DNA of 64,000 bases, from contig NZ_JAUCMN010000005.1 of NCBI RefSeq assembly GCF_030363035.1, positions 62,001 to 126,000 on the forward strand, read 5' to 3'. The position numbers and the translations under genes were made by a program. Origin of the DNA: Curtobacterium caseinilyticum (lineage in GTDB: Bacteria > Actinomycetota > Actinomycetes > Actinomycetales > Microbacteriaceae). Shown one piece after another: positions 36,090 through 47,079 of this stretch; position 1 is the stretch's first letter; every line of letters begins with the position of its first letter. The notes under the pieces are model-generated. The model was not told the origin of the DNA. It did no database searches and was given only the letters and a program-made list of their open reading frames with translations.

Positions 36090-36165
36090 CCCGCGAAACG
36101 CAACGTCGGCGGCCCCTCGCAGCGGTGTAGCGCTGCGAGGAACCGCCGACGTTGCGTTTTGCGGG
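36090..36165. repeat. Family A palindrome, copy A3
   Basis: Arms of 35 bases (36090-36124, 36131-36165), 32 paired, centre GTGTAG. Lies ten bases after the guaB stop (minus strand), so it can terminate guaB, and upstream of the endonuclease-like gene. Confidence 0.9.
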
Positions 36166-36175
36166 AGGGCTCGGG

Positions 36176-39413
<3,238 letters not shown>

Positions 39414-39425
39414 GGGAGCACCGAC

Positions 39426-40412
39426 ATGGACTACATCCTGAACCTGCTGTCCTCGCTGACGCAGGAGGCCCTCGCCCCCACCACGGCGGCGTTCGCCCTG
39501 GCCGCCATCGGCCTCAACGTGCACTTCGGCCTCACCGGCCTGATCAACATGGGCCAGGCGGCGTTCCTGCTGCTCGGCGCGTACGGCTTCGCGATCTCGA
39601 TCACGAACGGCCTGCCCTTCGTCATGGCCGTGCTCGTCGCCCTCGCGGTGGCGATCGTCTTCGCGGTCATCCTCGGCATCCCGACCCTGCGGCTCCGCGG
39701 GGACTACCTGGCCATCGTGACGATCTCCGGCGCCGAGATCATCCGCATGGTCGGCCGTTCGAGCCTGCTGACGAGCACCACCGGCGGCTCGAACGGCATC
39801 GCCGGGTCGGCCTACCGCGACCCGTTCAACGCCCTCAGCCCGCTGCCGGACGGCACCACCACCATCCTGTGGTTCTCGTACTCGAACAACGGGGTCAACG
39901 GCTGGTGGATCCGCATCGCCGCATGGGGCCTGGTCGCGCTGTTCACCCTCGTGCTGTTCCTGCTCATGCGCAGCCCGTGGGGCCGCGTCGTGAAGGCCAT
40001 CCGCGAGGACGAGGACGCCGTGCGCTCCCTCGGCAAGAACGTCTACTCGTACAAGATGCAGGCGCTCGTCTTCGGTGGTGCGCTCGGGGCGCTCGCCGGG
40101 GTCATCTACGTGCTGCCGAGTTCCGTGCAGCCCGACGCCATGGGCCGTTCGATGACCTTCTTCATCTGGACCGCGCTCATCCTCGGCGGCGCCGCGACGG
40201 TCTTCGGTCCGGTGCTCGGCGCGATCCTGTTCTTCGTCGTGCGGCTCTTCGTCCGCACCCTCGCCGGGGACTTCATCCCCGACTCGATCATGAACGCACA
40301 GCAGGCGGAGCAGTTCTCCTACGTGCTCGTCGGCGTCGCGCTCATGCTCCTCATCGTGTTCCGGCCACAGGGACTCCTGGGCAACAAGAAGGAGCTGTCG
40401 TTCAGTGTCTGA
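39426..40412 (+). CDS. livM: LivM-type branched-chain amino-acid ABC transporter permease
   Basis: 328 residues, eight or more membrane segments. ALAAIGLNVHFGLTGLINMGQAAF near residue 25, TLRLRGDYLAIVTISGAEI near residue 85, and WGRVVKAIREDEDAVRSLGKNVYSYK, the cytoplasmic coupling region, near residue 185. Second half of the channel. AGGGAGC ribosome binding site; 12 bases after livH. Its stop lies within the first codons of livG (8-base overlap). Confidence 0.95.
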   Translation: MDYILNLLSSLTQEALAPTTAAFALAAIGLNVHFGLTGLINMGQAAFLLLGAYGFAISITNGLPFVMAVLVALAVAIVFAVILGIPTLRLRGDYLAIVTISGAEIIRMVGRSSLLTSTTGGSNGIAGSAYRDPFNALSPLPDGTTTILWFSYSNNGVNGWWIRIAAWGLVALFTLVLFLLMRSPWGRVVKAIREDEDAVRSLGKNVYSYKMQALVFGGALGALAGVIYVLPSSVQPDAMGRSMTFFIWTALILGGAATVFGPVLGAILFFVVRLFVRTLAGDFIPDSIMNAQQAEQFSYVLVGVALMLLIVFRPQGLLGNKKELSFSV

Positions 40413-41319
40413 GACGTACACCCACACCAAGACCGACCCGATCCTCACGGTCGACGGCGTCACCCGGCACTTCGGCGGCATGACCGCCGTCGACGTCGAC
40501 CACCTCGAGGTGCAACGCGGCACCATCACCGCCCTCATCGGTCCGAACGGCGCCGGCAAGACGACGTTCTTCAACCTGCTGACCGGGTTCGACAAGCCGA
40601 GCCCCGGCGCGACGACCCGCTTCAACGGCAACACGCTGCAGAAGACGAGTGCGACGCACATCGCGAACAAGGGCATGGTCCGCACGTTCCAGCTCACGAA
40701 GGCGCTCAGCCGCCTCACCGTGATGCAGAACATGCTGCTCGGCGCTCGCGACCAGCCGGGCGAGAACTTCTTCGTCGGTCTGGTCCCGGCGCTGTGGCGG
40801 AAGCGCGAGCGGGAGATCACCGCGAAGGCCGAGGACCTGCTCGCCCGCTTCAAGCTCCTCGAGAAGCAGGACGACTACGCCGGCTCGCTGTCCGGCGGTC
40901 AGCGCAAGCTCCTCGAGATGGCCCGCGCGCTCATGTCCGACCCGACGATGATCATGCTCGACGAGCCGATGGCCGGCGTGAACCCGGCGCTCACCCAGTC
41001 GCTGCTCGGGCACATCCAGTCCCTGCGTGACGACGGCATGACCGTGCTCTTCGTCGAGCACGACATGCACATGGTCCGGCACATCTCGGACTGGGTCGTC
41101 GTGATGGCGGAGGGCAAGGTCGTCGCCGAGGGGCCGGCCGACACTGTGATGGACGACCAGGCCGTCATCGACGCGTACCTCGGTGCCCACCACGACACCG
41201 ACCTGGGCGACGACTCGCTCCTCACCGAGGAGACGTACGAGGAGCTGGCCGAAGAGGTGGCCGAAGAAGAAGCGGCGGACGACCACCGCAAGCAGGACGA
41301 GCAGGAGGCGACCCGATGA
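40405..41319 (+). CDS. livG: LivG-type ATP-binding protein with acidic tail
   Basis: 304 residues. Walker A LIGPNGAGKTTFFNLLTGF, signature LSGGQRKLLEMARALM, Walker B MIMLDEPMAGVNP and switch His in LFVEHDMHMV. About 35 residues beyond the usual LivG end are added, dominated by Glu, Asp and Ala (EELAEEVAEEEAADD). GTG start overlaps livM; the stop overlaps livF by four bases. Confidence 0.95.
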   Translation: MSETYTHTKTDPILTVDGVTRHFGGMTAVDVDHLEVQRGTITALIGPNGAGKTTFFNLLTGFDKPSPGATTRFNGNTLQKTSATHIANKGMVRTFQLTKALSRLTVMQNMLLGARDQPGENFFVGLVPALWRKREREITAKAEDLLARFKLLEKQDDYAGSLSGGQRKLLEMARALMSDPTMIMLDEPMAGVNPALTQSLLGHIQSLRDDGMTVLFVEHDMHMVRHISDWVVVMAEGKVVAEGPADTVMDDQAVIDAYLGAHHDTDLGDDSLLTEETYEELAEEVAEEEAADDHRKQDEQEATR

Positions 41320-42194
41320 CCGACGCACCGAACGCAGCGGACGCGAGCCGCGCCTCCAGTCCGACGGACGCGACGGGCGCGACCGCGACCGGAACCGGCG
41401 CGACCGGAACCGGGGCGACCGCGACCGGAACCGGCGCGACCGCGACGATCGACCGCGGCGAGCCCGTCCTCACCGCGAAGAACCTCGTCGCCGGGTACCT
41501 GCCCGGCGTCAACATCCTCAACGGCTGCGACCTCGACTGCTACCCGGGTGAGCTCATCGGCATCATCGGCCCGAACGGCGCCGGCAAGTCGACGCTCCTC
41601 AAGGCCCTGTTCGGCCTGGTCTCGATCCGCGAGGGCTCCGTGAGCCTGCAGGGCGAGGACATCACGAACCTCAAGGCGAACAAGCTCGTGCAGGCCGGCG
41701 TCGGCTTCGTCCCGCAGACGAACAACGTGTTCCCCTCGCTCTCGATCGAGGAGAACCTGCAGATGGGCCTGTACCTCCGCCCGAAGAAGTTCGCCGAGCG
41801 GCTCGAGGTCATCTACGACCTGTTCCCGGTGCTCGGCCAACGGCGCAACCAGCGGGCGGGCTCCCTGTCCGGCGGTGAGCGGCAGTCGGTCGCGATGGCC
41901 CGGGCGCTGATGATGGACCCGAAGGTGCTGCTGCTCGACGAGCCCTCCGCGGGCCTGTCGCCGGTGCGCCAGGACGAGACCTTCATCCGCACGCGCCGGA
42001 TCAACAAGGCCGGGGTGTCGATCATCATGGTCGAGCAGAACGCCAGGCGCTGCCTGCAGATCTGCGATCGTGGGTACGTGCTCGACCAGGGGAGGAACGC
42101 GTACTCGGGCACCGGGCGTGAGCTCGCCGATGACCCCAAGGTCATCGAGCTCTACCTCGGGACGCTCGCCAAGGACGTCGACTCCGCTCGCTGA
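41316..42194 (+). CDS. livF: LivF-type ATP-binding protein with repetitive N-terminus
   Basis: 292 residues. Walker A GIIGPNGAGKSTLLKALFG, signature LSGGERQSVAMARALM, Walker B VLLLDEPSAGLSPV. The second ATPase of the transporter. About 45 residues precede the normal LivF start (VLTAKNLVAGYLPG) and are made of Ala, Thr and Gly in an ATATGTG pattern encoded by a tandem array. The ATG overlaps the livG stop. A pair of hairpins ends the operon. Confidence 0.94.
   Translation: MTDAPNAADASRASSPTDATGATATGTGATGTGATATGTGATATIDRGEPVLTAKNLVAGYLPGVNILNGCDLDCYPGELIGIIGPNGAGKSTLLKALFGLVSIREGSVSLQGEDITNLKANKLVQAGVGFVPQTNNVFPSLSIEENLQMGLYLRPKKFAERLEVIYDLFPVLGQRRNQRAGSLSGGERQSVAMARALMMDPKVLLLDEPSAGLSPVRQDETFIRTRRINKAGVSIIMVEQNARRCLQICDRGYVLDQGRNAYSGTGRELADDPKVIELYLGTLAKDVDSAR
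41379..41447. repeat. Tandem array in the livF 5' end
   Basis: Units of 21, 15 and 21 bases built on GCGACCGGAACCGGC, a 36-base super-period, encoding ATATGTG-ATGTG repeats. All steps are multiples of three. Confidence 0.8.
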
Positions 42195-42207
42195 GCGGGG
42201 CCGACCC

Positions 42208-42282
42208 GCGGGTACTGCTGTGGGGGTGGTACCCGCACCCGACGGGGCCGCGCAGGCTGCTGATGCGCCGCGCGGCCCCGTC
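42208..42282 (+). terminator. Double hairpin after livF
   Basis: First stem GCGGGTAC / GTACCCGC (42208-42236, loop 13). Second, stronger stem GACGGGGCCGCGC / GCGCGGCCCCGTC (42241-42282, loop 16). Together a likely terminator of livHMGF. Confidence 0.8.
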
Positions 42283-42420
42283 CTCACGTCCGGGGCAGCT
42301 GCGTCGCCGCGTCTCGCGGCCGCCGTCTGCGTCCCACCCGGCCTGGAGGCGCGACCCGCCTCCGCCCTGCAGCCCCGGTCACGACGCCCCGGCTCCCCGC
42401 CCGTCGGCTAGCGTGACGCC

Positions 42421-42606
42421 GTGCGCACCCCCGGCCCCCTCGTGCTCGACGCCCTCGTCTGGGTCGTCTTCGCCGTGCTCTTCGTCGGCGCCGCACTGCT
42501 GGTGAAGGTCGCCGCCGCCCTGCTCGTGGTGCTCGTCGTGCTCGCGCTCCTGCTCGGCCTCGTGCTGCGGGCGCTGCGGAAGCGACGGGCACGGCCTCGA
42601 CGCTGA
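42421..42606 (+). CDS. Small hydrophobic membrane protein
   Basis: 61 residues. One or two membrane helices (about 8-50) made of Val, Leu and Ala, then a basic tail RALRKRRARPRR. No family recognised. Real-gene support comes from the leaderless pattern: TAGCGT (42409-42414), gap six, GTG at 42421. It has its own promoter between the liv terminator and guaB3. Confidence 0.6.
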   Translation: MRTPGPLVLDALVWVVFAVLFVGAALLVKVAAALLVVLVVLALLLGLVLRALRKRRARPRR

Positions 42607-42666
42607 CCCGGGCAGCTGCACCGTCCACCCGTCCCACTCGCGGACCCCGCCCGCTAGGCTTGCCCG

Positions 42667-43788
42667 GTGACTGAAGTCGAGATCGGTGCAGGCAAGCGCG
42701 GCCATCGGGCCTACGCGTTCGACGACATCGCGGTGGTCCCCTCGCGGCGCACCCGCGACCCGCGTGACGTGAGCGTGCAGTGGTCGATCGACGCCTTCAC
42801 CTTCGCGTCGCCGATCCTCTCGGCGCCGATGGACTCCGTGTCCTCGCCGGCGACGGTCATCCAGATGGGCGAGCTCGGGATCCTCGGTGTGCTCGACCTC
42901 GAGGGCCTGTGGACCCGCTACGAGGACCCGACGCCGTTCTACGAGGAGATCAAGACCCTCACGGACGGCAACGTCACGAAGCGCATGCAGGAGATCTACT
43001 CCGAGCCGGTCAAGGCCGAGCTGATCACCGCGCGCCTGGCCGAGATCCGTGCCGCCGGGGTGCCGGTCGCCGGCTCGCTCAGCCCGCAGCGCACCCAGGA
43101 GTTCTCGCAGACGGTCGTCGATGCCGGTGTCGACCTGTTCGTCATCCGCGGCACGACGGTCTCGGCGGAGCACGTCTCCCAGAACCAGGAGCCCCTCAAC
43201 CTCAAGAAGTTCATCTACGAGCTCGACGTCCCGGTGATCGTGGGCGGAGCCTCGACGTACACGTCGGCGCTGCACCTCATGCGCACCGGTGCCGCGGGCG
43301 TGCTCGTCGGCTTCGGCGGCGGCGCGGCCTCGACCACGCGTGCGGCGCTCGGCATCCACGCGCCGATGGCGACCGCGGTGGCCGACGTCGCCGGTGCCCG
43401 TCGTGACTACATGGACGAGTCCGGTGGCCGCTACGTGCACGTCATCGCCGACGGCGGGCTCGACACCGCGGGCGACATCGTCAAGGCGATCGCCGTGGGG
43501 GCCGACGCCGTCATGCTCGGCACCGCGCTGGCCCGCGCGACCGAGGCGCCCGGTGGCGGTTTCCACTGGGGTGCCGAGGCACACCACCCCGAGCTGCCCC
43601 GCGGTCGTCGGGTCGAGGTCGGCCAGATCGCCCCGCTCGAGAACGTGCTGAACGGCCCGACCCCGTCGTGGGACGGCCGCGCGAACCTGGTCGGTGCCCT
43701 GCGTCGATCGATGGCCACCACGGGATACTCCGACGTCAAGGAGTTCCAGCGAGTAGAAGTGGTCGTGGCGCCGTACCACCAGCAGTGA
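42667..43788 (+). CDS. guaB3: GuaB3 family IMP dehydrogenase-related protein
   Basis: 373 residues. IMPDH/GMPR barrel without the CBS pair, as in the actinobacterial GuaB3 family: VEIGAGKRGHRAYAFDDIAVVPSRRTRD split over the start, ILSAPMDSVSSPA, GGASTYTSALHLMRTGAAGVLVGFGGGAA and VIADGGLDTAGDIVKA. The loop Cys of true IMPDH (GSICTTR) is not present at the equal place (GGGAASTTRAALG), so IMP oxidation is doubtful. Leaderless GTG: TAGGCT (42655-42660), gap six. A short stem CACCCG/CGGGTG follows the stop. Confidence 0.9.
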   Translation: MTEVEIGAGKRGHRAYAFDDIAVVPSRRTRDPRDVSVQWSIDAFTFASPILSAPMDSVSSPATVIQMGELGILGVLDLEGLWTRYEDPTPFYEEIKTLTDGNVTKRMQEIYSEPVKAELITARLAEIRAAGVPVAGSLSPQRTQEFSQTVVDAGVDLFVIRGTTVSAEHVSQNQEPLNLKKFIYELDVPVIVGGASTYTSALHLMRTGAAGVLVGFGGGAASTTRAALGIHAPMATAVADVAGARRDYMDESGGRYVHVIADGGLDTAGDIVKAIAVGADAVMLGTALARATEAPGGGFHWGAEAHHPELPRGRRVEVGQIAPLENVLNGPTPSWDGRANLVGALRRSMATTGYSDVKEFQRVEVVVAPYHQQ

Positions 43789-43880
43789 CGGTGGCACCCG
43801 TGCTCCCGCGCGGGTGACGCCTTCGGTGCCGACCGTGCGCGGAGGCCGGCTCCGTGCGCGCTACCCGCACGGAGGCGACG

Positions 43881-45809
43881 ATGGCCAAGCCAGCCAGCAG
43901 CACCACGCAGACCAGCACGGACGCGACGAGCGCAGGTGCCGAGAGCACCGTCGAGGGCGCCCAGCGCGCCGCTGCACCGAGCGCGAGCGTCGGCTTCGAC
44001 CCGTCCACGAAGCTCGGGCCGGAGGAGCGCGTCGCGGCGATCGAGGCGCTGAAGACGAAGGAGCTCGACGTCCTGGTCGTCGGCGGCGGCATCGTCGGCG
44101 GCGGCAGTGCGCTCGATGCCGTCACCCGCGGTCTGAGCGTCGGCATCGTCGAGGCCCGCGACTGGGGATCGGGGACGTCGAGCCGCTCGTCGAAGCTCGT
44201 GCACGGCGGCATCCGCTACCTCGAGCAGCTGAACTTCGCGCTCGTCCGCGAGGCCCTCATCGAACGCGGGCTGCTGCTGCAGCGCATCGCCCCGCACCTG
44301 GTGAAGCCGGTCCGCTTCCTGTACCCGCTCAACCACCGCGTGTGGGAGCGCTTCTACATCGGCATCGGCATGGCGATGTACGACGTCTTCAGCTGGTCAG
44401 GGGGCCGACCGCCGGGGGTCCCGCACCACCGGCACCTCAGCCGCAAGCAGGTCCTGAAGAACATGCCGGGCCTGAAGAAGGACGCCTTCGTCGGCGGCAT
44501 GACCTACTACGACGCCCAGGTCGACGACGCCCGCTACGTCGCGTCGCTCGTCCGCACCGCCGCGTCGTACGGCGCGCACGCTGCGAGCCGCGTCCGCATC
44601 GAGGGGTTCATCAAGGTCGGGGAGCGGGTCGTCGGCGCGCACGCGCACGACATCCAGACGGGCGAGAAGTTCGACATCCGGGCGAAGCAGGTCGTGAACG
44701 CGACGGGCGTCTGGACCGACGACACCCAGGCGATGGTCGGCACCCGCGGACAGTTCAAGGTCCGGGCCTCGAAGGGCGTGCACCTCGTGATCCCGCGCGA
44801 CCGCTTCCAGTCGAACACCGGCATGATCCTGCGCACCGAGAAGAGCGTGCTGTTCGTGATCCCGTGGGGCCGGCACTGGCTCGTCGGCACGACGGACACC
44901 GACTGGAACCTCGACAAGGCGCACCCGGCGGCGACCGCGGCCGACATCGACTACATCCTCGAGCACGTGAACAAGGTGCTCGCGGTGCCACTCACCCGCG
45001 AGGACGTCGAGGGCGTCTACGCCGGCCTCCGACCGCTGCTCGCGGGGGAGTCGGACCAGACCTCCCAGCTCAGCCGCGAGCACGTCGTCGCGCACACCGC
45101 CCCGGGCCTCGTGGTGGTCGCGGGCGGCAAGTGGACGACCTACCGCGTGATGGGCAAGGACGCCATCGACGAGGCCGTCGCCGCGATGGACGGCAAGATC
45201 CCGGCGTCGACGACCGAGGACATCCCGCTGGTCGGTGCCGAGGGCTACCCGGCGGCCTGGAACCGCCGGGCCCGGACTGCGAGGCAGTTCGGCGTGCACA
45301 AGGTCCGGATCGAGCACCTGCTGAACCGCTACGGCACGCAGGCCACCGAGGTGCTCCAGCTCGTCGAGCAGGACCCGTCCCTCGCCGAGCCGCTGCCGCA
45401 GGCCGACGACTACATCGGCGCCGAGGTGGTCTACGCGGCCTCGCACGAGGGTGCCCTGCACCTGGAGGACGTCCTCGCCCGTCGCACCCGCATCTCGATC
45501 GAGGCGTGGGACCGCGGTGAGGAAGCGGCTCCGGTCGCGGCGAAGCTCATGGCGGGCGTGCTCGGCTGGGACCAGGAGACGACCGAGCACGAGGTGTCGA
45601 ACTACCTCAAGCGCGTCGCCGCCGAGCGCGAGTCGCAGCTGCAGCCCGACGACGAGTCGGCCGACCGGGTGCGTCTCGAGGCACCGGACATCGCGTTCGG
45701 CTTCGACGAGGACGACGTGGTCGTCGGCGGTGGTCGCTCCAGCGGCGCCGAGGGCGCGAAGGCGACCGACGAGCAGGTCGTCGGCGAGAAGACGAGCGAA
45801 CCGAGGTAG
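43881..45809 (+). CDS. glpD: Glycerol-3-phosphate dehydrogenase (aerobic, FAD)
   Basis: 642 residues. Oxidises glycerol-3-phosphate to dihydroxyacetone phosphate at the membrane, passing electrons to quinone. FAD motif LVVGGGIVGGGSALDA near residue 70, SSRSSKLVHGGIRYLEQ, VVNATGVWTDD, IPWGRHWLVGTTDTDW and VVAGGKWTTYRVMGKD. The first about 50 residues are Thr/Ser/Ala-rich and the last about 60 acidic. ATG at 43881 has GGAGG six bases upstream; a GTG at 43854 is less likely. No glpK or glpF is adjacent. Confidence 0.95.
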   Translation: MAKPASSTTQTSTDATSAGAESTVEGAQRAAAPSASVGFDPSTKLGPEERVAAIEALKTKELDVLVVGGGIVGGGSALDAVTRGLSVGIVEARDWGSGTSSRSSKLVHGGIRYLEQLNFALVREALIERGLLLQRIAPHLVKPVRFLYPLNHRVWERFYIGIGMAMYDVFSWSGGRPPGVPHHRHLSRKQVLKNMPGLKKDAFVGGMTYYDAQVDDARYVASLVRTAASYGAHAASRVRIEGFIKVGERVVGAHAHDIQTGEKFDIRAKQVVNATGVWTDDTQAMVGTRGQFKVRASKGVHLVIPRDRFQSNTGMILRTEKSVLFVIPWGRHWLVGTTDTDWNLDKAHPAATAADIDYILEHVNKVLAVPLTREDVEGVYAGLRPLLAGESDQTSQLSREHVVAHTAPGLVVVAGGKWTTYRVMGKDAIDEAVAAMDGKIPASTTEDIPLVGAEGYPAAWNRRARTARQFGVHKVRIEHLLNRYGTQATEVLQLVEQDPSLAEPLPQADDYIGAEVVYAASHEGALHLEDVLARRTRISIEAWDRGEEAAPVAAKLMAGVLGWDQETTEHEVSNYLKRVAAERESQLQPDDESADRVRLEAPDIAFGFDEDDVVVGGGRSSGAEGAKATDEQVVGEKTSEPR

Positions 45810-45822
45810 GGACTGCCGGACT

Positions 45823-45870
45823 GACGGACGGGAGGCGCGTGGCGGCCCCGCCCCGCGCCTCCCGTCCGCC
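45823..45870. repeat. Family B palindrome, copy B4
   Basis: Arms GACGGACGGGAGGC and GCCTCCCGTCCGCC. 45 of 48 bases equal copy B2. It touches family A copy A4, giving a composite element in the glpD / membrane-protein convergent gap. Confidence 0.85.
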
Positions 45871-45874
45871 CCTT

Positions 45875-45948
45875 CCGCAAGACGCAACGTCGGCGGTTGC
45901 TCGCAGCGCTATCCCGCTACGAGACGTCGCTGCCGTTGCGTGTTGCGG
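45875..45948. repeat. Family A palindrome, copy A4
   Basis: Left arm 45875-45908, right arm 45915-45948, more decayed than the others but with the same ends CCGCAAGACGCAACG and CCGTTGCGTGTTGCGG. The right arm codes for the last residues and stop of the minus-strand membrane protein. Confidence 0.8.
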
Positions 45949-46427
45949 GTCCGGACGGTCATCGCGACGAACAGGACCGGGATCGCGACGAGAGCGGCCA
46001 GGCTCGTCAGGTACAGCACGCCGGACCAGATCGTATGGGCGCCACCGTCCGTCCCGAAGGTGTCGGCGACGTCCATGCCGAGGAAGAACCCCGAGGCGAA
46101 GGTCGCGACCGCACCCGCCGCGAGCACGCCGAGGTCGAGCACCGCGATCACGGTGGCGGGCAGCCGAGCCGCGAGCCCGACGACCGCGGCGGCGACCGCG
46201 AGTGCCACCCCGATGCTCGCGATCACGACCACACCGCGGACGTCCCCGTCGACGGACATCCCCGCCGCGTCGATGCGGGCGTGGATCTGCGGCAGGGTCG
46301 CCCCGGGCACCGCGGCGAGCGGGTCGAGCACGAGCGCGTTGACGGCGAGCAGCGCCGCGTACGCCGCGACGACCACCACCCCGACGACGGCGACGACGAT
46401 GCGAGCTGTTCCCCGAGTGCTCCCCAT
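45909..46427 (-). CDS. Membrane protein of unknown function
   Basis: 172 residues, four membrane segments (about 8-30, 60-85, 90-115, 130-158). An extracytoplasmic loop after segment 1 carries LPQIHARIDAAGMSVDG. No family recognised. Leaderless ATG: TAGCGT (46439-46434 on this strand), gap six. The last 13 residues (TRNTQRQRRLVAG) and the stop are encoded by the right arm of palindrome A4, so the tail was probably acquired from the repeat. Confidence 0.72.
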   Translation of the reverse strand: MGSTRGTARIVVAVVGVVVVAAYAALLAVNALVLDPLAAVPGATLPQIHARIDAAGMSVDGDVRGVVVIASIGVALAVAAAVVGLAARLPATVIAVLDLGVLAAGAVATFASGFFLGMDVADTFGTDGGAHTIWSGVLYLTSLAALVAIPVLFVAMTVRTRNTQRQRRLVAG

Positions 46428-46501
46428 GCCCCGACGCTACCGGCAGCACGGAGTCCGCCGCCTCCGCCGCCGGGATGACCGGGCGGAGCGGAATGCCCCG
46501 G

Positions 46502-46520
46502 ACCACCCGGTGGTTATCAT
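46502..46520 (+). promoter_or_regulatory. Palindrome and possible -10 before the KhtT-like gene
   Basis: ACCACC-C-GGTGGT (46502-46514) is a perfect 6+1+6 palindrome that touches TATCAT (46515-46520), a possible -10. It could be an operator for the antiporter pair. Confidence 0.4.
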
Positions 46521-46545
46521 CGGGGTACTCACCAAGGGAGCCATC

Positions 46546-47076
46546 ATGGTCGACGTCCATCGCGTCAAACTCCCCGGAGTCGGCGTGCTGCACAGCTTCT
46601 ACACCGACGACGGTGGCAAGTGCGGTGTCATCACGCACCGGTCGGGGCACTCCGACCTCATCTCGTTCGCCGACGTCTCGGACGGTGCGGACAAGTCCGA
46701 GAAGGTCTCGCTCCGCCTGAGCGAGGACGAGGCGCACACCCTGGCCGAGCTCCTCGGCGGCACCCGGATCACCGAGGGCCTCGACAAGCTCGACGAGATC
46801 CCCGGCCTGTCGATCGACTGGTTCAGCGTCGACTACGAGGACGCCATCGCGGGCAAGCCCCTCGGCGACCTGCACGACTCGGGCTTCATCGGCCTGACCG
46901 TCGTCGCGGTGGTCCGGGGCGACAGTGCGAACCCGGCGCCCTCGTCGGACTTCGTCGTGTTCCCTGGCGACACCATCGTCGTCGCGGGCGCACCGGAGAA
47001 GGTGGCCAAGGCGTTCGCGTACTACCGCAGCGGAGAGCTTGCGGCCGCAGCGGCCGAGGCCCCGCGCAGGAGCTAG
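46546..47076 (+). CDS. KhtT-like regulatory subunit of a K+/H+ antiporter
   Basis: 176 residues. The C-terminal part (about 85-165, SVDYEDAIAGKPLGDLHDSG and FVVFPGDTIVVAGAPEKV) is a TrkA-C/RCK-C domain; the N-terminal part (about 1-80) resembles KhtT. In Bacillus KhtT gates KhtU and binds cyclic di-AMP; binding here is inferred. AAGGGAG lies before the ATG, and the membrane partner starts three bases after the stop. Confidence 0.88.
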   Translation: MVDVHRVKLPGVGVLHSFYTDDGGKCGVITHRSGHSDLISFADVSDGADKSEKVSLRLSEDEAHTLAELLGGTRITEGLDKLDEIPGLSIDWFSVDYEDAIAGKPLGDLHDSGFIGLTVVAVVRGDSANPAPSSDFVVFPGDTIVVAGAPEKVAKAFAYYRSGELAAAAAEAPRRS

Positions 47077-47079
47077 TCC

